DNA of 13,120 nucleotides from an uncultured Veillonellaceae bacterium (GCA_900546795.1 UREG01000043.1:1-13120); one strand, 5' to 3'. Shown: positions 5,484 to 13,120, counted from the stretch's first letter. Numbers and translations are program-made. Notes: generated from the sequence alone by a model not told the origin.

Positions 5484-8400
5484 ATGAAGGGGAAGTGGAA
5501 AAAAAGAGCCGCTTTGGCTATAGCGGCGTTGTTTGTGCAAGGCAGTTATGGATATGCAGAAAATACAACCGTCTTGGGGAGCGGCGGAGATTCCGGCAAT
5601 GATGCCATATCCATGGCGAACGCAGCACCGGATGAAGCGTCAAGGAACCTGGGCATAGATATCACTTCCGGCGATAAACGGGGATACCGGGTAGATATAA
5701 GAGATAGGGACGGTGTTTCTAGCGTGTGCGCTGCCAGTACTGAAGATGGCGAAGCGGCGGAAAATACTGTATATATTGAAAACAGCCGCGGCTATTCCAG
5801 TGAAGAGACAGGAGAGCTGCTGGACGGATCGTATCTGGGAGCCATCTCTGTAAGCGGAAATGTACAGAAAAATGAAGTGCGCATATACAACAGCCTGCTG
5901 AAAGGCGAGATCGGCGGCGGGCGGACCGAGAGCGGAAATGCCGTATCGAACCAGGTTTTCTTATATGGCGATGAGCTGGGAGAGGCCGGGGAGTACACCT
6001 TGTTCGGCGGGTGGTCGGAAACAGGACAGGCACTTTCTAATTATATAGGAATCACGAAACGAAAAGTGGGTGTCGATGCCGATTCGTACGCCGAAGCTTG
6101 GGGCGGATACAGTAAGGAACAGAACGCTGATATGAATTTCGTATCAATAGAAGACAGCGAGTTCGTTGGGTATGTATACGGCGGCAGCAGCGAAAGCGGA
6201 AATGTCTTTGCCAATACGGTGGAAATAGAAGGCTCGTCTGTTAACGGTGAGATATACGGCGGCAGGAGTGAGAGCGGCGACGCTTTGCAAAATACGGTAA
6301 CGATCAAAAATAGTCAGATTGCCTTCGAGCAATTAAATGATGATAACTATACCGGCACGATTTACGGCGGGTACAGTATCGAAGGAACCGCCAGCGGCAA
6401 TCAAGTAAATATTACCGATAACAGTACGGTGGAAAAGAGTGTATATGGCGGCTATTCAGAGCAGCAGGGCGATGCGAATAACAACCGGGCGGATATTGCA
6501 GACGCAGAAATCAGGGGAAATGTCATAGGCGGTTTTGCTGTAAAAGGAGACGCCAGCGGCAATACTGTAGATATCCAAAGAAGTACGATACCCAGAGTCA
6601 ACGATACGCAGACCTTGGGATTTGTGGTCGGCGGCCGTACCGGAGACGGAGCGGTCCATCATAATGTTGTCCATATTGCAGACAGCGAAGTGTATGGGGT
6701 TTACGGCGCGAATTCACTGGTTTATGAAAATGGGGAAAAAGAAGAAGCAAAGAGCAATATCGTTATTATTGAAAACAGTATCATAAACACCACTGTTGCC
6801 GGTGCGCTTATAGAAGGGAGGATCAGCGGAGCAGCGGCAGAAGAAAATATCATCATTATAAAAGACAGCCAGGCGGATTTGGTTTATGGAGGTCGGACCC
6901 AGGGCAGCGGTACGATCGCTTACAATGCGGTTGACATATCGGGAAGCAGCCGTATAACGGGAGTATGGGGCGGCAGCAATGAGTCCGGTTCCCTGTACGG
7001 AAATACGGTAACGATCAGCGGCGGAGAAATACGGCGGGTGTACGGCGGTTGGAGCGTATCCGGCGATGCAGTGAAGAATACCGTGACGATGAGCGGCGGT
7101 ACAGTCCGCAGCCTTGTCGGCGGTGAAAGTTCAAGCGGAGACGCGTATGCCAATGAGGTCATTGTAAAAGGCGGCACGGTAACGGGAAGCATATACGGCG
7201 GCCGGAGTGATTCCGGAAAGGTTGGAGGAAATATGATCACCTTGACCGGGACTGCTGATGTATCGAGCGCCAATATCTATGGGGGATATCTCTATGGCGA
7301 CGGCATGTTGTTTGCCAATACCCTTATTCTGGATAATTGGAGCGGCGAAGCGGCTTCGGTAAATAATATAGATTCGTTTGTCTTTAAAAACGTAGTGAAG
7401 ACCGACGGTCCGCTGTTGACGGCCAGCAGCGCGAAGGGCATCAATGAAGCAGACGTGACTTTGGATTTTGCCGGCGGGCAAACCTTTGCTGCTGATGAAA
7501 AGATACAGCTGGTTTCGGTAACTGGCGGTACAGAAGCGGGACATGGAGAAACCGCATTTACTGCGCAGGCCGGAATAGCGCAGCTCATCAGCGGTTCCTA
7601 TACGCATGATCAGAATGGGCTTACGGCGACGATAACCGGCGCAGAACTTCACCCGCAGACGGCGCTGCTTACCTCAGGCCGCGCAGTTTCGGCAGCCTTT
7701 CTTCAGCAGGGCAATGAAGCGGTGCTGGAATCGCTGCGGCAAACCAGTGTGGAAAAAGAAGCGGGAAGCCGGACCTTTGCATCTGTTTGGGGTGGCAAAA
7801 ATACATATGGCATTGGCAGCGATGCAGTGGTCAATGGCTGGAATATACTGGCGGGGATCGGTACGGGCCATGCCCTTTCCGGCGGCATGCTGAACTGGGG
7901 CGTGTTCTTTGAAAACGGAAGCGGGAACTATCGTGCCTTTATCGATCGAGACGGCAGTGCATACCGCGGTGACGGCAGTCTGCTCTACAATGGAGGCGGC
8001 GTTCTGGCGCGGTACGACGATCAGGACGGCTGGTATACGGAAGCGTCGCTTCGAGCAGGGACAGTGAAACAAGATATGACAAATTCCCTGCGGCACGGCG
8101 ATGCCGTTTACGGCTATGAATCGGAGTCGAAGTATTGGGGAGCGCATTTCGGTATAGGAAAACAGCTTCAGATCGATGAGGAAAAACGCGTAGATATTTA
8201 TGCGAAATATTTGTATGCCCATGAAGACAGCGACCGTATTTCCATAGACGGAGATACCTTCCTGCTGGACAGCCTGGACAGCAGGCGGCTGCGGATCGGC
8301 GCGCGCTGGGAACAGGAAACCAATCCATTGTGGAAGATCTATGCGGGTCTTGCTTATGAATATGAATTCAGCGGCGAAAGCCGCATGCATGTCGCCGGTA

Positions 8401-8567
8401 TGGACGGCGAAGAAGACGGCGCGAAAGGAAGTACCTATTTAGGAGAAGCCGGTGCGGTATTTCAGCCGGCAGAAAACTCACCTTGGAGGTTGTCCCTGCA
8501 TGTACGCGGCTACGGCGGGGAACGGCGCGGCATATCCGGCAGTATGCAGGCCGCCTATCGATTCTAA
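5484..8567 (+). CDS. Autotransporter (type Va) with repetitive beta-solenoid passenger
   Basis: A 1,027-residue protein. Residues 1-25 are a Sec signal peptide: a basic start MKGKWKKR, a hydrophobic core, and a probable cut after GYA. Residues about 85-620 contain about 16 repeats built as GG-x-S-x-SG-x-A-x-x-N-x-V-x-I followed by a short Ser- or Gly-rich turn and G-x-I/V-Y-GG, which is the pattern of a right-handed beta-solenoid. A linker follows. Residues about 765-1027 are the outer-membrane barrel, with alternating aromatic strands (WGAHFGIGKQL, VDIYAKYLYAHE, RLRIGARWEQE, IYAGLAYEYEFSG) and the C-terminal AAYRF typical of barrels inserted by BamA. The passenger has one Cys (C82). The ribosome site is weak (GGCAGGGA, 5471-5478). 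It is probably a surface adhesin or biofilm factor; no protease triad or other enzyme motif was seen. Its presence in a Firmicute-like genome implies a diderm envelope. Confidence 0.92.
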   Translation: MKGKWKKRAALAIAALFVQGSYGYAENTTVLGSGGDSGNDAISMANAAPDEASRNLGIDITSGDKRGYRVDIRDRDGVSSVCAASTEDGEAAENTVYIENSRGYSSEETGELLDGSYLGAISVSGNVQKNEVRIYNSLLKGEIGGGRTESGNAVSNQVFLYGDELGEAGEYTLFGGWSETGQALSNYIGITKRKVGVDADSYAEAWGGYSKEQNADMNFVSIEDSEFVGYVYGGSSESGNVFANTVEIEGSSVNGEIYGGRSESGDALQNTVTIKNSQIAFEQLNDDNYTGTIYGGYSIEGTASGNQVNITDNSTVEKSVYGGYSEQQGDANNNRADIADAEIRGNVIGGFAVKGDASGNTVDIQRSTIPRVNDTQTLGFVVGGRTGDGAVHHNVVHIADSEVYGVYGANSLVYENGEKEEAKSNIVIIENSIINTTVAGALIEGRISGAAAEENIIIIKDSQADLVYGGRTQGSGTIAYNAVDISGSSRITGVWGGSNESGSLYGNTVTISGGEIRRVYGGWSVSGDAVKNTVTMSGGTVRSLVGGESSSGDAYANEVIVKGGTVTGSIYGGRSDSGKVGGNMITLTGTADVSSANIYGGYLYGDGMLFANTLILDNWSGEAASVNNIDSFVFKNVVKTDGPLLTASSAKGINEADVTLDFAGGQTFAADEKIQLVSVTGGTEAGHGETAFTAQAGIAQLISGSYTHDQNGLTATITGAELHPQTALLTSGRAVSAAFLQQGNEAVLESLRQTSVEKEAGSRTFASVWGGKNTYGIGSDAVVNGWNILAGIGTGHALSGGMLNWGVFFENGSGNYRAFIDRDGSAYRGDGSLLYNGGGVLARYDDQDGWYTEASLRAGTVKQDMTNSLRHGDAVYGYESESKYWGAHFGIGKQLQIDEEKRVDIYAKYLYAHEDSDRISIDGDTFLLDSLDSRRLRIGARWEQETNPLWKIYAGLAYEYEFSGESRMHVAGMDGEEDGAKGSTYLGEAGAVFQPAENSPWRLSLHVRGYGGERRGISGSMQAAYRF
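5913..7334 (+). repeat. Coding repeats of the autotransporter passenger (about 16 units)
   Basis: The encoded units begin at Gly-Gly pairs near residues 144, 175, 207, 233, 259, 295, 322, 349, 383, 439 (here AG), 469, 496, 521, 546, 572 and 600. The core length is 25-27 residues, with longer insertions in some units (after 259, 349 and 383). Units differ at the DNA level, so this is an old, diverged array rather than a recent expansion. The most regular copies lie at residues 496-571. Confidence 0.85.
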
Positions 8568-8570
8568 CGA

Positions 8571-8602
8571 AAAAAGCATCTCTGTACACAGAGATGCTTT
8601 TT
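8571..8602. terminator. Bidirectional terminator between the autotransporter and the LysE-type exporter
   Basis: AAAAAGCATCTCT (8571-8583) pairs perfectly with AGAGATGCTTTTT (8590-8602), with one more G-C pair closing a TACA loop. A run of A on the left and of T on the right gives a U-tract on both strands. It lies 3 bases after the autotransporter stop and 10 bases beyond the stop of the convergent gene. Confidence 0.92.
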
Positions 8603-8612
8603 CATTTTGAAG

Positions 8613-9218
8613 TTAAAAGAACTGTCCTGCCCGATAGAGAAGCTGAACGGCATACAGCGCCATCACCGCGCCGCAGATCCGATTTACCGCGGTCAGCCAG
8701 GCCGGCTGGATGCGGGCGCGGAAAAAATGAAGGCCCAGCGTGATGCTGGTGAACCAGGAAAAAGAAGCGGCGGCAGCGCCAAAGATAAACAGCAGCGTAT
8801 CCTCCGGAGCCAGGGACGCGCGGAACGAACCGAGGAAGAGGGCGCCGTCGATGAGCGCCTGCGGATTGAACCAGGTTACGGCACAGGCGGCTGCAACAGC
8901 ACGAAAAACAGAGCGGTTTTCTGCCGGCTGCGTTAAGGACGCGGCAGCGCTGCGGAATAGATTCCAGGCAAAATACAAGACGATGAACGCGCCGAATAAA
9001 GACAGGCCTGTTTGCAGCAGCGGGATATATTCCATGACGAAGCCGGCGCTGAAAAAGCAGGCCATAGCGAGGGTGATATCAAAAAAGATTACGGCGGCAG
9101 TGATGACCGCTGCCTGCAAAAGAGGCCGGGACAGGGCGTTGTTGATGACAAAAATATTTTGCATGCCGATCGGCGCTGCGTATGCCAGCCCTAAAAGAAA
9201 TCCTTGCAGAAAAACCAT
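8613..9218 (-). CDS. LysE/ArgO-family amino-acid exporter
   Basis: A 201-residue membrane protein with about six hydrophobic segments, the usual size for the family. LysE/ArgO proteins export basic amino acids such as lysine or arginine from the cytoplasm. Seen: the N-terminal GLAYAAPIGMQNIFVIN (10-26), which corresponds to the family G-P-Q-N loop with Met in place of Pro, and TWFNPQALIDGALFLGS (115-131), which matches the conserved N-P-x-x-x-x-D loop. The ATG at 9218 has GGAGG (complement of 9224-9228) in front. It is transcribed alone, away from gyrA, from a good promoter at 9251-9279, and stops at the shared bidirectional terminator. No adjacent LysG/ArgP-type regulator is visible. The family assignment is firm; the exported amino acid is not determined. 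Confidence 0.9.
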   Translation of the reverse strand: MVFLQGFLLGLAYAAPIGMQNIFVINNALSRPLLQAAVITAAVIFFDITLAMACFFSAGFVMEYIPLLQTGLSLFGAFIVLYFAWNLFRSAAASLTQPAENRSVFRAVAAACAVTWFNPQALIDGALFLGSFRASLAPEDTLLFIFGAAAASFSWFTSITLGLHFFRARIQPAWLTAVNRICGAVMALYAVQLLYRAGQFF

Positions 9219-9250
9219 GATGCGCCTCCGTTACAATGGGTATTTTACTT

Positions 9251-9279
9251 ATCATATAGAAAAATAAAACAACAGGCAA
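9251..9279 (-). promoter_or_regulatory. Promoter of the LysE-type exporter
   Basis: On the minus strand TTGCCT (9279-9274) and TATGAT (9256-9251) are separated by exactly 17 bases. The start codon is 32 bases downstream of the -10. Confidence 0.65.
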
Positions 9280-9431
9280 GCGCCGTGCCAATAAAAATAA
9301 ACAAGAGAGTATTTGCGGAAAAGTGACGAAGATAAAAAGACATTTAGGATAGAATTTACGGACGTCTAAAAAATAATAAAACAGATAAACGAACAGAAAG
9401 AGAAGCCAAACTATCCAAACCAATGTATTTT

Positions 9432-9440
9432 TGATATAAT
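9432..9440 (+). promoter_or_regulatory. Extended -10 element of the gyrA promoter
   Basis: TGA-TATAAT (9432-9440) is a perfect extended -10, 48 bases before the gyrA start. The hexamer 17 bases upstream (TATCCA, 9412-9417) is a poor -35, as is common with extended -10 promoters. The rest of the 270-base gap to the exporter gene is AT-rich and shows no other clear element. Confidence 0.55.
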
Positions 9441-9488
9441 ATATTAGATATATGTTAACTGGTATTGAAAAGAACATGAGGTGAGATT

Positions 9489-11939
9489 GTGGAAGAATTG
9501 CTGGAAAGCAAAGTAGTTCCCGTGCAGATCGAGGAGCAGATGAAAAGCGCATATATCGATTACGCCATGAGCGTTATCGTCATGCGGGCGCTGCCGGACG
9601 TGCGCGACGGCTTGAAGCCGGTGCACCGCCGTATTCTGTATGCGATGCATGAAGCGGGAATGACATCGAATAAACCCTATAAAAAATCAGCCCGTATCGT
9701 CGGGGAAGTTTTGGGTAAATATCATCCCCATGGAGACAGCTCGGTATATGACGCTACGGTACGGCTGGCGCAGGATTTTTCTACCCGCTATCCGCTGGTA
9801 GACGGCCATGGAAACTTTGGTTCGGTGGACGGAGATTCGGCGGCGGCTATGCGGTACACGGAAGTGCGCATGGCCAAAATCACTGGGGAAATGCTGGAAG
9901 ATATTGATAAGGATACGGTAGATTTCACCCCGAACTATGACGGCTCTTTGCAGGAACCGTCCGTACTGCCGGCTAAAATCCCCAACCTGCTGGTAAACGG
10001 TTCTTCCGGCATCGCCGTCGGTATGGCGACGAATATCCCGCCGCACAATCTCGGCGAGGTTGTGGACGGACTGGTCATGCTGATCGACGATCCGGACGCG
10101 ACGATCGAACAGCTGATGACCAAGATCAAAGGGCCGGATTTCCCGACAGGCGCGCTGATCATGGGCAGGGAAGGGATACGCGACGCGTATATGACGGGCC
10201 GCGGTTCCATTAAAATGCGGGCCTGCGCGGAAATCGAAGAAATAAACCGCGGCAAACACCGCATTACCATTACGGAACTTCCGTATCAGGTCAACAAAGC
10301 GAAACTGATCAAATCCATTGCAGACTTAGTGCGGGATAAAGTGATCGACGGCATTGTCGATTTGGACGACCATTCCGACAGAAACGGCATGTGCATCAAA
10401 ATCGATGTGCGGGCAGATGTAAGTCCGGACATCGTATTAAACCGCTTGTACAAGCATTCCCAGCTGCAGGAAACGTTCGGCGTCATTATGCTGGCGCTGG
10501 TAGACGGACATCCGCAAGTGCTGAATCTGAAACAAGTGCTGGAATATTACCTGGGCCATCAGAAAGAAGTCGTTACCCGGCGGACCCGGTTTGATTTAGA
10601 TAAAGCGTTGGCAAGAGCGCATATTCTGGAAGGGCTGCTGATCGCGCTGGATCATATCGACGAAGTGATCAAAACGATTCGGGCCTCTGAAACGGACGAA
10701 GAAGCCAAAGCGGCGCTGATGGCAAACTTTGGGCTCAGCGACAAACAGTCTGCGGCGATCCTGGACATGCGCCTGCGCCGTCTGACCGGTTTGGAACGGG
10801 ACAAAATCGATGCAGAATACAAAGACGTGCAGGAAACGATCGCCTACCTCAGAAGCGTATTGGCAGATGAAAAAATGGTCATGAACATTATTAAAGACGA
10901 ACTGCTGGACGTGAGAAAACGGTTTGCCGACGAACGGCGCAGCCGCATTACGATCGACAGCTCGGAGCTTGATATCGAAGATATGATTGCCGATGAAGAA
11001 ATGGTGATCACCATGACGCGGCAGGGCTATATCAAACGGATGAACGGCAACCAGTACCGGACGCAGAATAAAGGCGGCCGCGGCGTACGGGGCATGGGTA
11101 CGAAAGAAGAAGACGCTGTGAGCTCCCTGATCTACAGCCGGTCGCTGAATACGGTATTGTTCTTTACGAATCTGGGCCGGGTATATCGTCTGAAAGCCTA
11201 CGAAATACCGGAAGCGAGCAGCCGGAACTCCCGGGGCAGCGCGGCGGTCAACGTCCTGTCTCTGGTGCCGGGCGAAAAAGTGACGGCTATCATTGATCTG
11301 GATCAAGTCAGCGAAACGACAAACCTGTTCATGGTAACAAAAGGCGGCCGTGTGAAGAAAACGGCGCTTTCTGAATACCGCAATGTGCGCAAGAGCGGGC
11401 TGATTGCGATTTCTCTTGACGAAGGGGATCAGCTGGCGGAAGTACGGCTGACGAACGGCAAAGAAAACATCATTATCGGAACCAAGATGGGCATGGCGAT
11501 CTGCTTTAACGAAGAAGACGTGCGTCCGATGGGACGGGCTACCCGCGGCGTAAGAGGCATCCGCCTCTCGGAGGACGACGAAGTCGTAGGAGCAGACGTG
11601 CTGAAAGAAGGCTGTCAGGTTCTGACAATCAGTGAAGAAGGCTTCGGCAAACGAAATAATGTAGAGGCGTACAATATCCAGTACCGCGGCGGCAAAGGCG
11701 TGAAGAATTTTAAAATCACGGAAAAAACCGGGTACATCGTCGGCGTAGAAGTGGTGCGGGAAGGCCAGGAATTGATGGTCATTACGACAAACGGCATCAT
11801 TATCCGGACGGATATCGACAGCATCGGCATTAAAAAAGGCAAGAATACTTCCGGCGTGAAGATCCAGAAGATGGAAGAAAACGATAAAGTAGCTTCCCTG
11901 GATACGATCGCGATTGAAGGCAATATGGAAGAAGAATAA
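9489..11939 (+). CDS. gyrA: DNA gyrase subunit A
   Basis: An 816-residue GyrA, the breakage-reunion subunit of the A2B2 gyrase that negatively supercoils DNA using ATP. Seen: DYAMSVIVMRALPDVRDGLKPVHRRILYAM (24-53), HPHGDSSVYD (79-88) and the active tyrosine in AAMRYTE (Y123). The quinolone-resistance positions equivalent to E. coli S83 and D87 are S84 and D88, the susceptible state. The C-terminal DNA-wrapping pinwheel begins after about residue 500 and carries a GyrA-box, QNKGGRG (526-532), which argues for GyrA over ParC. Blade-like repeats follow, ending in a short acidic tail, MEEE. The start is GTG at 9489, with GAGGTGA (9478-9484) slightly close to it; the family N-terminus supports this start. 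gyrB is not adjacent within the window. It is transcribed alone and closed by its own terminator. Confidence 0.97.
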   Translation: MEELLESKVVPVQIEEQMKSAYIDYAMSVIVMRALPDVRDGLKPVHRRILYAMHEAGMTSNKPYKKSARIVGEVLGKYHPHGDSSVYDATVRLAQDFSTRYPLVDGHGNFGSVDGDSAAAMRYTEVRMAKITGEMLEDIDKDTVDFTPNYDGSLQEPSVLPAKIPNLLVNGSSGIAVGMATNIPPHNLGEVVDGLVMLIDDPDATIEQLMTKIKGPDFPTGALIMGREGIRDAYMTGRGSIKMRACAEIEEINRGKHRITITELPYQVNKAKLIKSIADLVRDKVIDGIVDLDDHSDRNGMCIKIDVRADVSPDIVLNRLYKHSQLQETFGVIMLALVDGHPQVLNLKQVLEYYLGHQKEVVTRRTRFDLDKALARAHILEGLLIALDHIDEVIKTIRASETDEEAKAALMANFGLSDKQSAAILDMRLRRLTGLERDKIDAEYKDVQETIAYLRSVLADEKMVMNIIKDELLDVRKRFADERRSRITIDSSELDIEDMIADEEMVITMTRQGYIKRMNGNQYRTQNKGGRGVRGMGTKEEDAVSSLIYSRSLNTVLFFTNLGRVYRLKAYEIPEASSRNSRGSAAVNVLSLVPGEKVTAIIDLDQVSETTNLFMVTKGGRVKKTALSEYRNVRKSGLIAISLDEGDQLAEVRLTNGKENIIIGTKMGMAICFNEEDVRPMGRATRGVRGIRLSEDDEVVGADVLKEGCQVLTISEEGFGKRNNVEAYNIQYRGGKGVKNFKITEKTGYIVGVEVVREGQELMVITTNGIIIRTDIDSIGIKKGKNTSGVKIQKMEENDKVASLDTIAIEGNMEEE

Positions 11940-11943
11940 TCGA

Positions 11944-11980
11944 AACGCCTGTCAGGCATAGAAGCTGGCAGGCGTTTTTT
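11944..11980 (+). terminator. Terminator of gyrA
   Basis: AACGCCTGTCAG (11944-11955) pairs with CTGGCAGGCGTT (11965-11976) through one G-T wobble, with a 9-base loop, and is followed by T to 11980. It begins 5 bases after the gyrA stop. Confidence 0.93.
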
Positions 11981-12025
11981 ATATGGGAACAGCCATGGAT
12001 AAGAGGGGGAAACACTCATTTTTTA

Positions 12026-12103
12026 ATGGCCGACTTGAATAATAAAGAAATCGCAGCGGTGCTGGAACGGTGGATGAAAGAAAAGAACTTGGACAAGAAG
12101 TGA
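12026..12103 (+). CDS. Possible 25-residue small ORF, unrecognised
   Basis: ATG to TGA encodes MADLNNKEIAAVLERW, a short linker and a Lys-rich end. The composition is that of one amphipathic charged helix and looks more protein-like than the frames around it. There is no good ribosome site: AGAGGGGG (12002-12009) is about 16 bases upstream. A second tiny ORF (11995-12042) overlaps it in another frame. It could be a real small protein, a fragment of a lost gene, or chance. Confidence 0.2.
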   Translation: MADLNNKEIAAVLERWMKEKNLDKK

Positions 12104-12278
12104 GGGCTGCAAGCGGGATTTGGCAAAATAACCATTGGAATGCAGCAGGGGGCATATCGTATCTGCCGGCAAAATCGAGTTAACCTGCAGCATTGCGGTA
12201 AGGACAGCGGCGAGCCTGGGCGGCATAAACAACTGAACCGGCAGCGAGGAAAGGGCGGTAAGCGCGGAAAAATTTTTC

Positions 12279-12306
12279 TGGACATGGAGCAGCGTCTAAG
12301 TAGTAT
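12279..12306 (+). promoter_or_regulatory. Possible promoter of the aldo-keto reductase gene
   Basis: TGGACA (12279-12284) and TAGTAT (12301-12306) are 16 bases apart. The first differs from the consensus at one base, the second at two. It is placed 36 bases before the start codon. It is a weak candidate, but the best in the gap. Confidence 0.35.
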
Positions 12307-12342
12307 AGTGAAGACAAGCGCAGCAAGTTAGGAGGAATTATC

Positions 12343-13120
12343 ATGAAGGATACGATATTAGCAAACGGCGTGGCCATGCCCATGGAAGGATACGGCGTGT
12401 TTCAGATTGCGCCGCAGGAGTGTGAAAGAGCGGTGCGAGAAGCGATAGAGGCGGGATACCGGCTCATCGATACGGCCAGTTCCTATCAGAATGAGGAAGC
12501 CGTAGGGCGGGCGATTTCCCGCTGCGGCGCGGATCGCAGCGAACTGTTTATTACGACGAAGGCGTTTATTCATCAAATGGGATATGAACGGACAAAAGCC
12601 GCTTTTGCCGAATCATTGGAAAAGCTGGGTCTGGAATACCTTGACCTGTATTTAATCCACATGCCGTTTGGGGATTATTACGGCGCCTGGCGGGCGATGG
12701 AGGAACTGTACCAAGAGGGGCGGGTGCGGGCGATTGGTGTGTGTAATTTTTGCCGGACCGGCTGTTGGATCTCTGCTATAACGCCAAGATCCGGCCGATG
12801 GTCAATCAGATCGAGCGGCACGTCCATTATCAGCGGCAGGAGGAATTGGCATTCATGAAAGAGCTGGGTGTGCAGCCTCAGGGCTGGGCGCCGTTTGCCG
12901 AAGGATTGAAAGGGACATTTACCGAGCCGCTTCTGCTGGAGCTGGCACAAAAATACCAAAAGACAACCGCTCAGATCATGCTGCGGTGGAACGTACAGCA
13001 GGGCGTGCCGGTCATTCCAAAATCGGTGCATCGGGAACGAATGGAGGAGAATCTGGCGATCTGGGATTTTGCCGTCAGCGAAGAAGATATGGAGCGCATT
13101 GCAGCGCTGGACACCGGACG
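12343..13120 (+). pseudogene. Aldo-keto reductase gene with a one-base frameshift; 3' end outside window
   Basis: The ATG at 12343 follows AGGAGG (12330-12335). The first 136 codons encode a typical NADPH-dependent aldo-keto reductase of the diketogluconate-reductase-like group, with tetrad residues D43 and Y48 (DTASSYQNEEAVG), K73 (FITTKAF) and H106 (LYLIHMP), then RVRAIGVCNF. After the T5 run at 12747-12751 the frame becomes nonsense and stops at 12858. Re-reading from 12750 in the minus-one frame restores the family sequence to the window end: LPDRLLDLCYNAKIRP, VNQIERH, QGWAPFAEG, then IPKSVHRERMEENL (the cofactor-binding segment). One missing T explains it. The second half has no further lesion, so the event is very recent, a sequencing error in a homopolymer, or a site read by slippage. 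If intact, it would reduce aldehydes or ketones in the cytoplasm. It is a monocistronic candidate with no clear link to its neighbours. Confidence 0.88.

Larger units (their letters stand above)
11981..12342. other. Gene-poor interval between gyrA and the aldo-keto reductase
   Basis: About 360 bases follow the gyrA terminator. Both strands were read. Longer open frames exist (for example 12140-12331 plus and 12016-12285 minus), but their translations are rich in Arg, Cys and Ser, lack ribosome sites and match nothing I recognise. One 25-codon ORF (12026-12103) and a possible promoter for the downstream gene (12279-12306) are listed separately. No tRNA, riboswitch or T-box motif was seen. Confidence 0.6.

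Noticed and set aside
5484..8567. Possible phase-variable or recently expanded DNA repeats in the autotransporter
   Set aside because: The units are diverged at nucleotide level and no perfect tandem DNA repeat or long homopolymer was seen in the coding region.
8483..8936. Overlapping plus-strand frames spanning the autotransporter end and terminator
   Set aside because: They cross a strong bidirectional terminator and have Arg-rich, unrecognisable translations.
8740..9267. A 175-codon plus-strand open frame opposite the exporter
   Set aside because: It is Lys/Arg/Ala-rich without motifs, and it overlaps the full LysE-type gene, its ribosome site and its promoter on the other strand.
9340..9376. 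Weak inverted repeat TTTAG...CTAAA in the exporter-gyrA gap
   Set aside because: Arms of five bases with a long spacer in AT-rich DNA are expected by chance.
12140..12331. Plus-strand frame of 63 codons before the aldo-keto reductase
   Set aside because: No ribosome site, Arg/Lys/Gln-rich translation without recognisable features, and it overlaps the probable promoter of the downstream gene.
12747..12753. Canonical programmed minus-one frameshift heptamer at the aldo-keto reductase break
   Set aside because: In the reading frame the codons are AAT TTT TGC, which do not form the X-XXY-YYZ pattern; only single-codon slippage on TTT is possible, so programmed shifting is not claimed.

Overview
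The window looks like chromosome of a diderm Firmicute (Negativicutes, probably Veillonellaceae-like such as Megasphaera, Dialister or a relative). The inference rests on two things seen together: Firmicute-style genes (strong AGGAGG ribosome sites, a Firmicute-like GyrA, HutC-type GntR regulators) and a 1,027-residue classical type V autotransporter with a C-terminal barrel ending in Phe, which needs an outer membrane. The genus is a guess.

Region 1 (1-5306) is a catabolic or salvage locus. A creatininase-family amidohydrolase, cut by the window edge, runs leftward. Divergent from it are two tandem, paralogous GntR/HutC regulators. After a terminator and a new promoter with a perfect inverted repeat at its expected start site comes a tight three-gene operon: an SLC13/DASS-type anion permease, an RraA-fold protein and an M20 amidohydrolase, closed by a strong terminator. 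The simplest reading is regulated uptake of an organic anion carrying an amide or acylated amine, followed by amide hydrolysis and processing of the acid. The substrate cannot be read from the sequence. Two of the enzymes deviate from their families at active-site positions: the creatininase has Gln where the first-motif metal His is expected, and the RraA protein has Thr where the aldolase Arg is expected. The locus may therefore carry out non-textbook chemistry.

Region 2 (5307-8602) holds a single autotransporter with its own extended -10 promoter, a passenger of about 16 repeats of a Gly-Gly-centred beta-solenoid unit, and a bidirectional terminator shared with the convergent gene downstream.

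Region 3 (8603-11980) is a leftward LysE/ArgO-type amino-acid exporter and a divergent gyrA with a GTG start, an unmutated quinolone-resistance region and its own terminator.

Region 4 (11981-13120) is a gene-poor stretch of about 360 bases with one doubtful 25-codon ORF, followed by an aldo-keto reductase gene. That gene has a complete catalytic tetrad but is broken by a one-base deficit in a T5 run, and it leaves the window before its stop. I saw no tRNA, rRNA, CRISPR array, insertion sequence or prophage gene.
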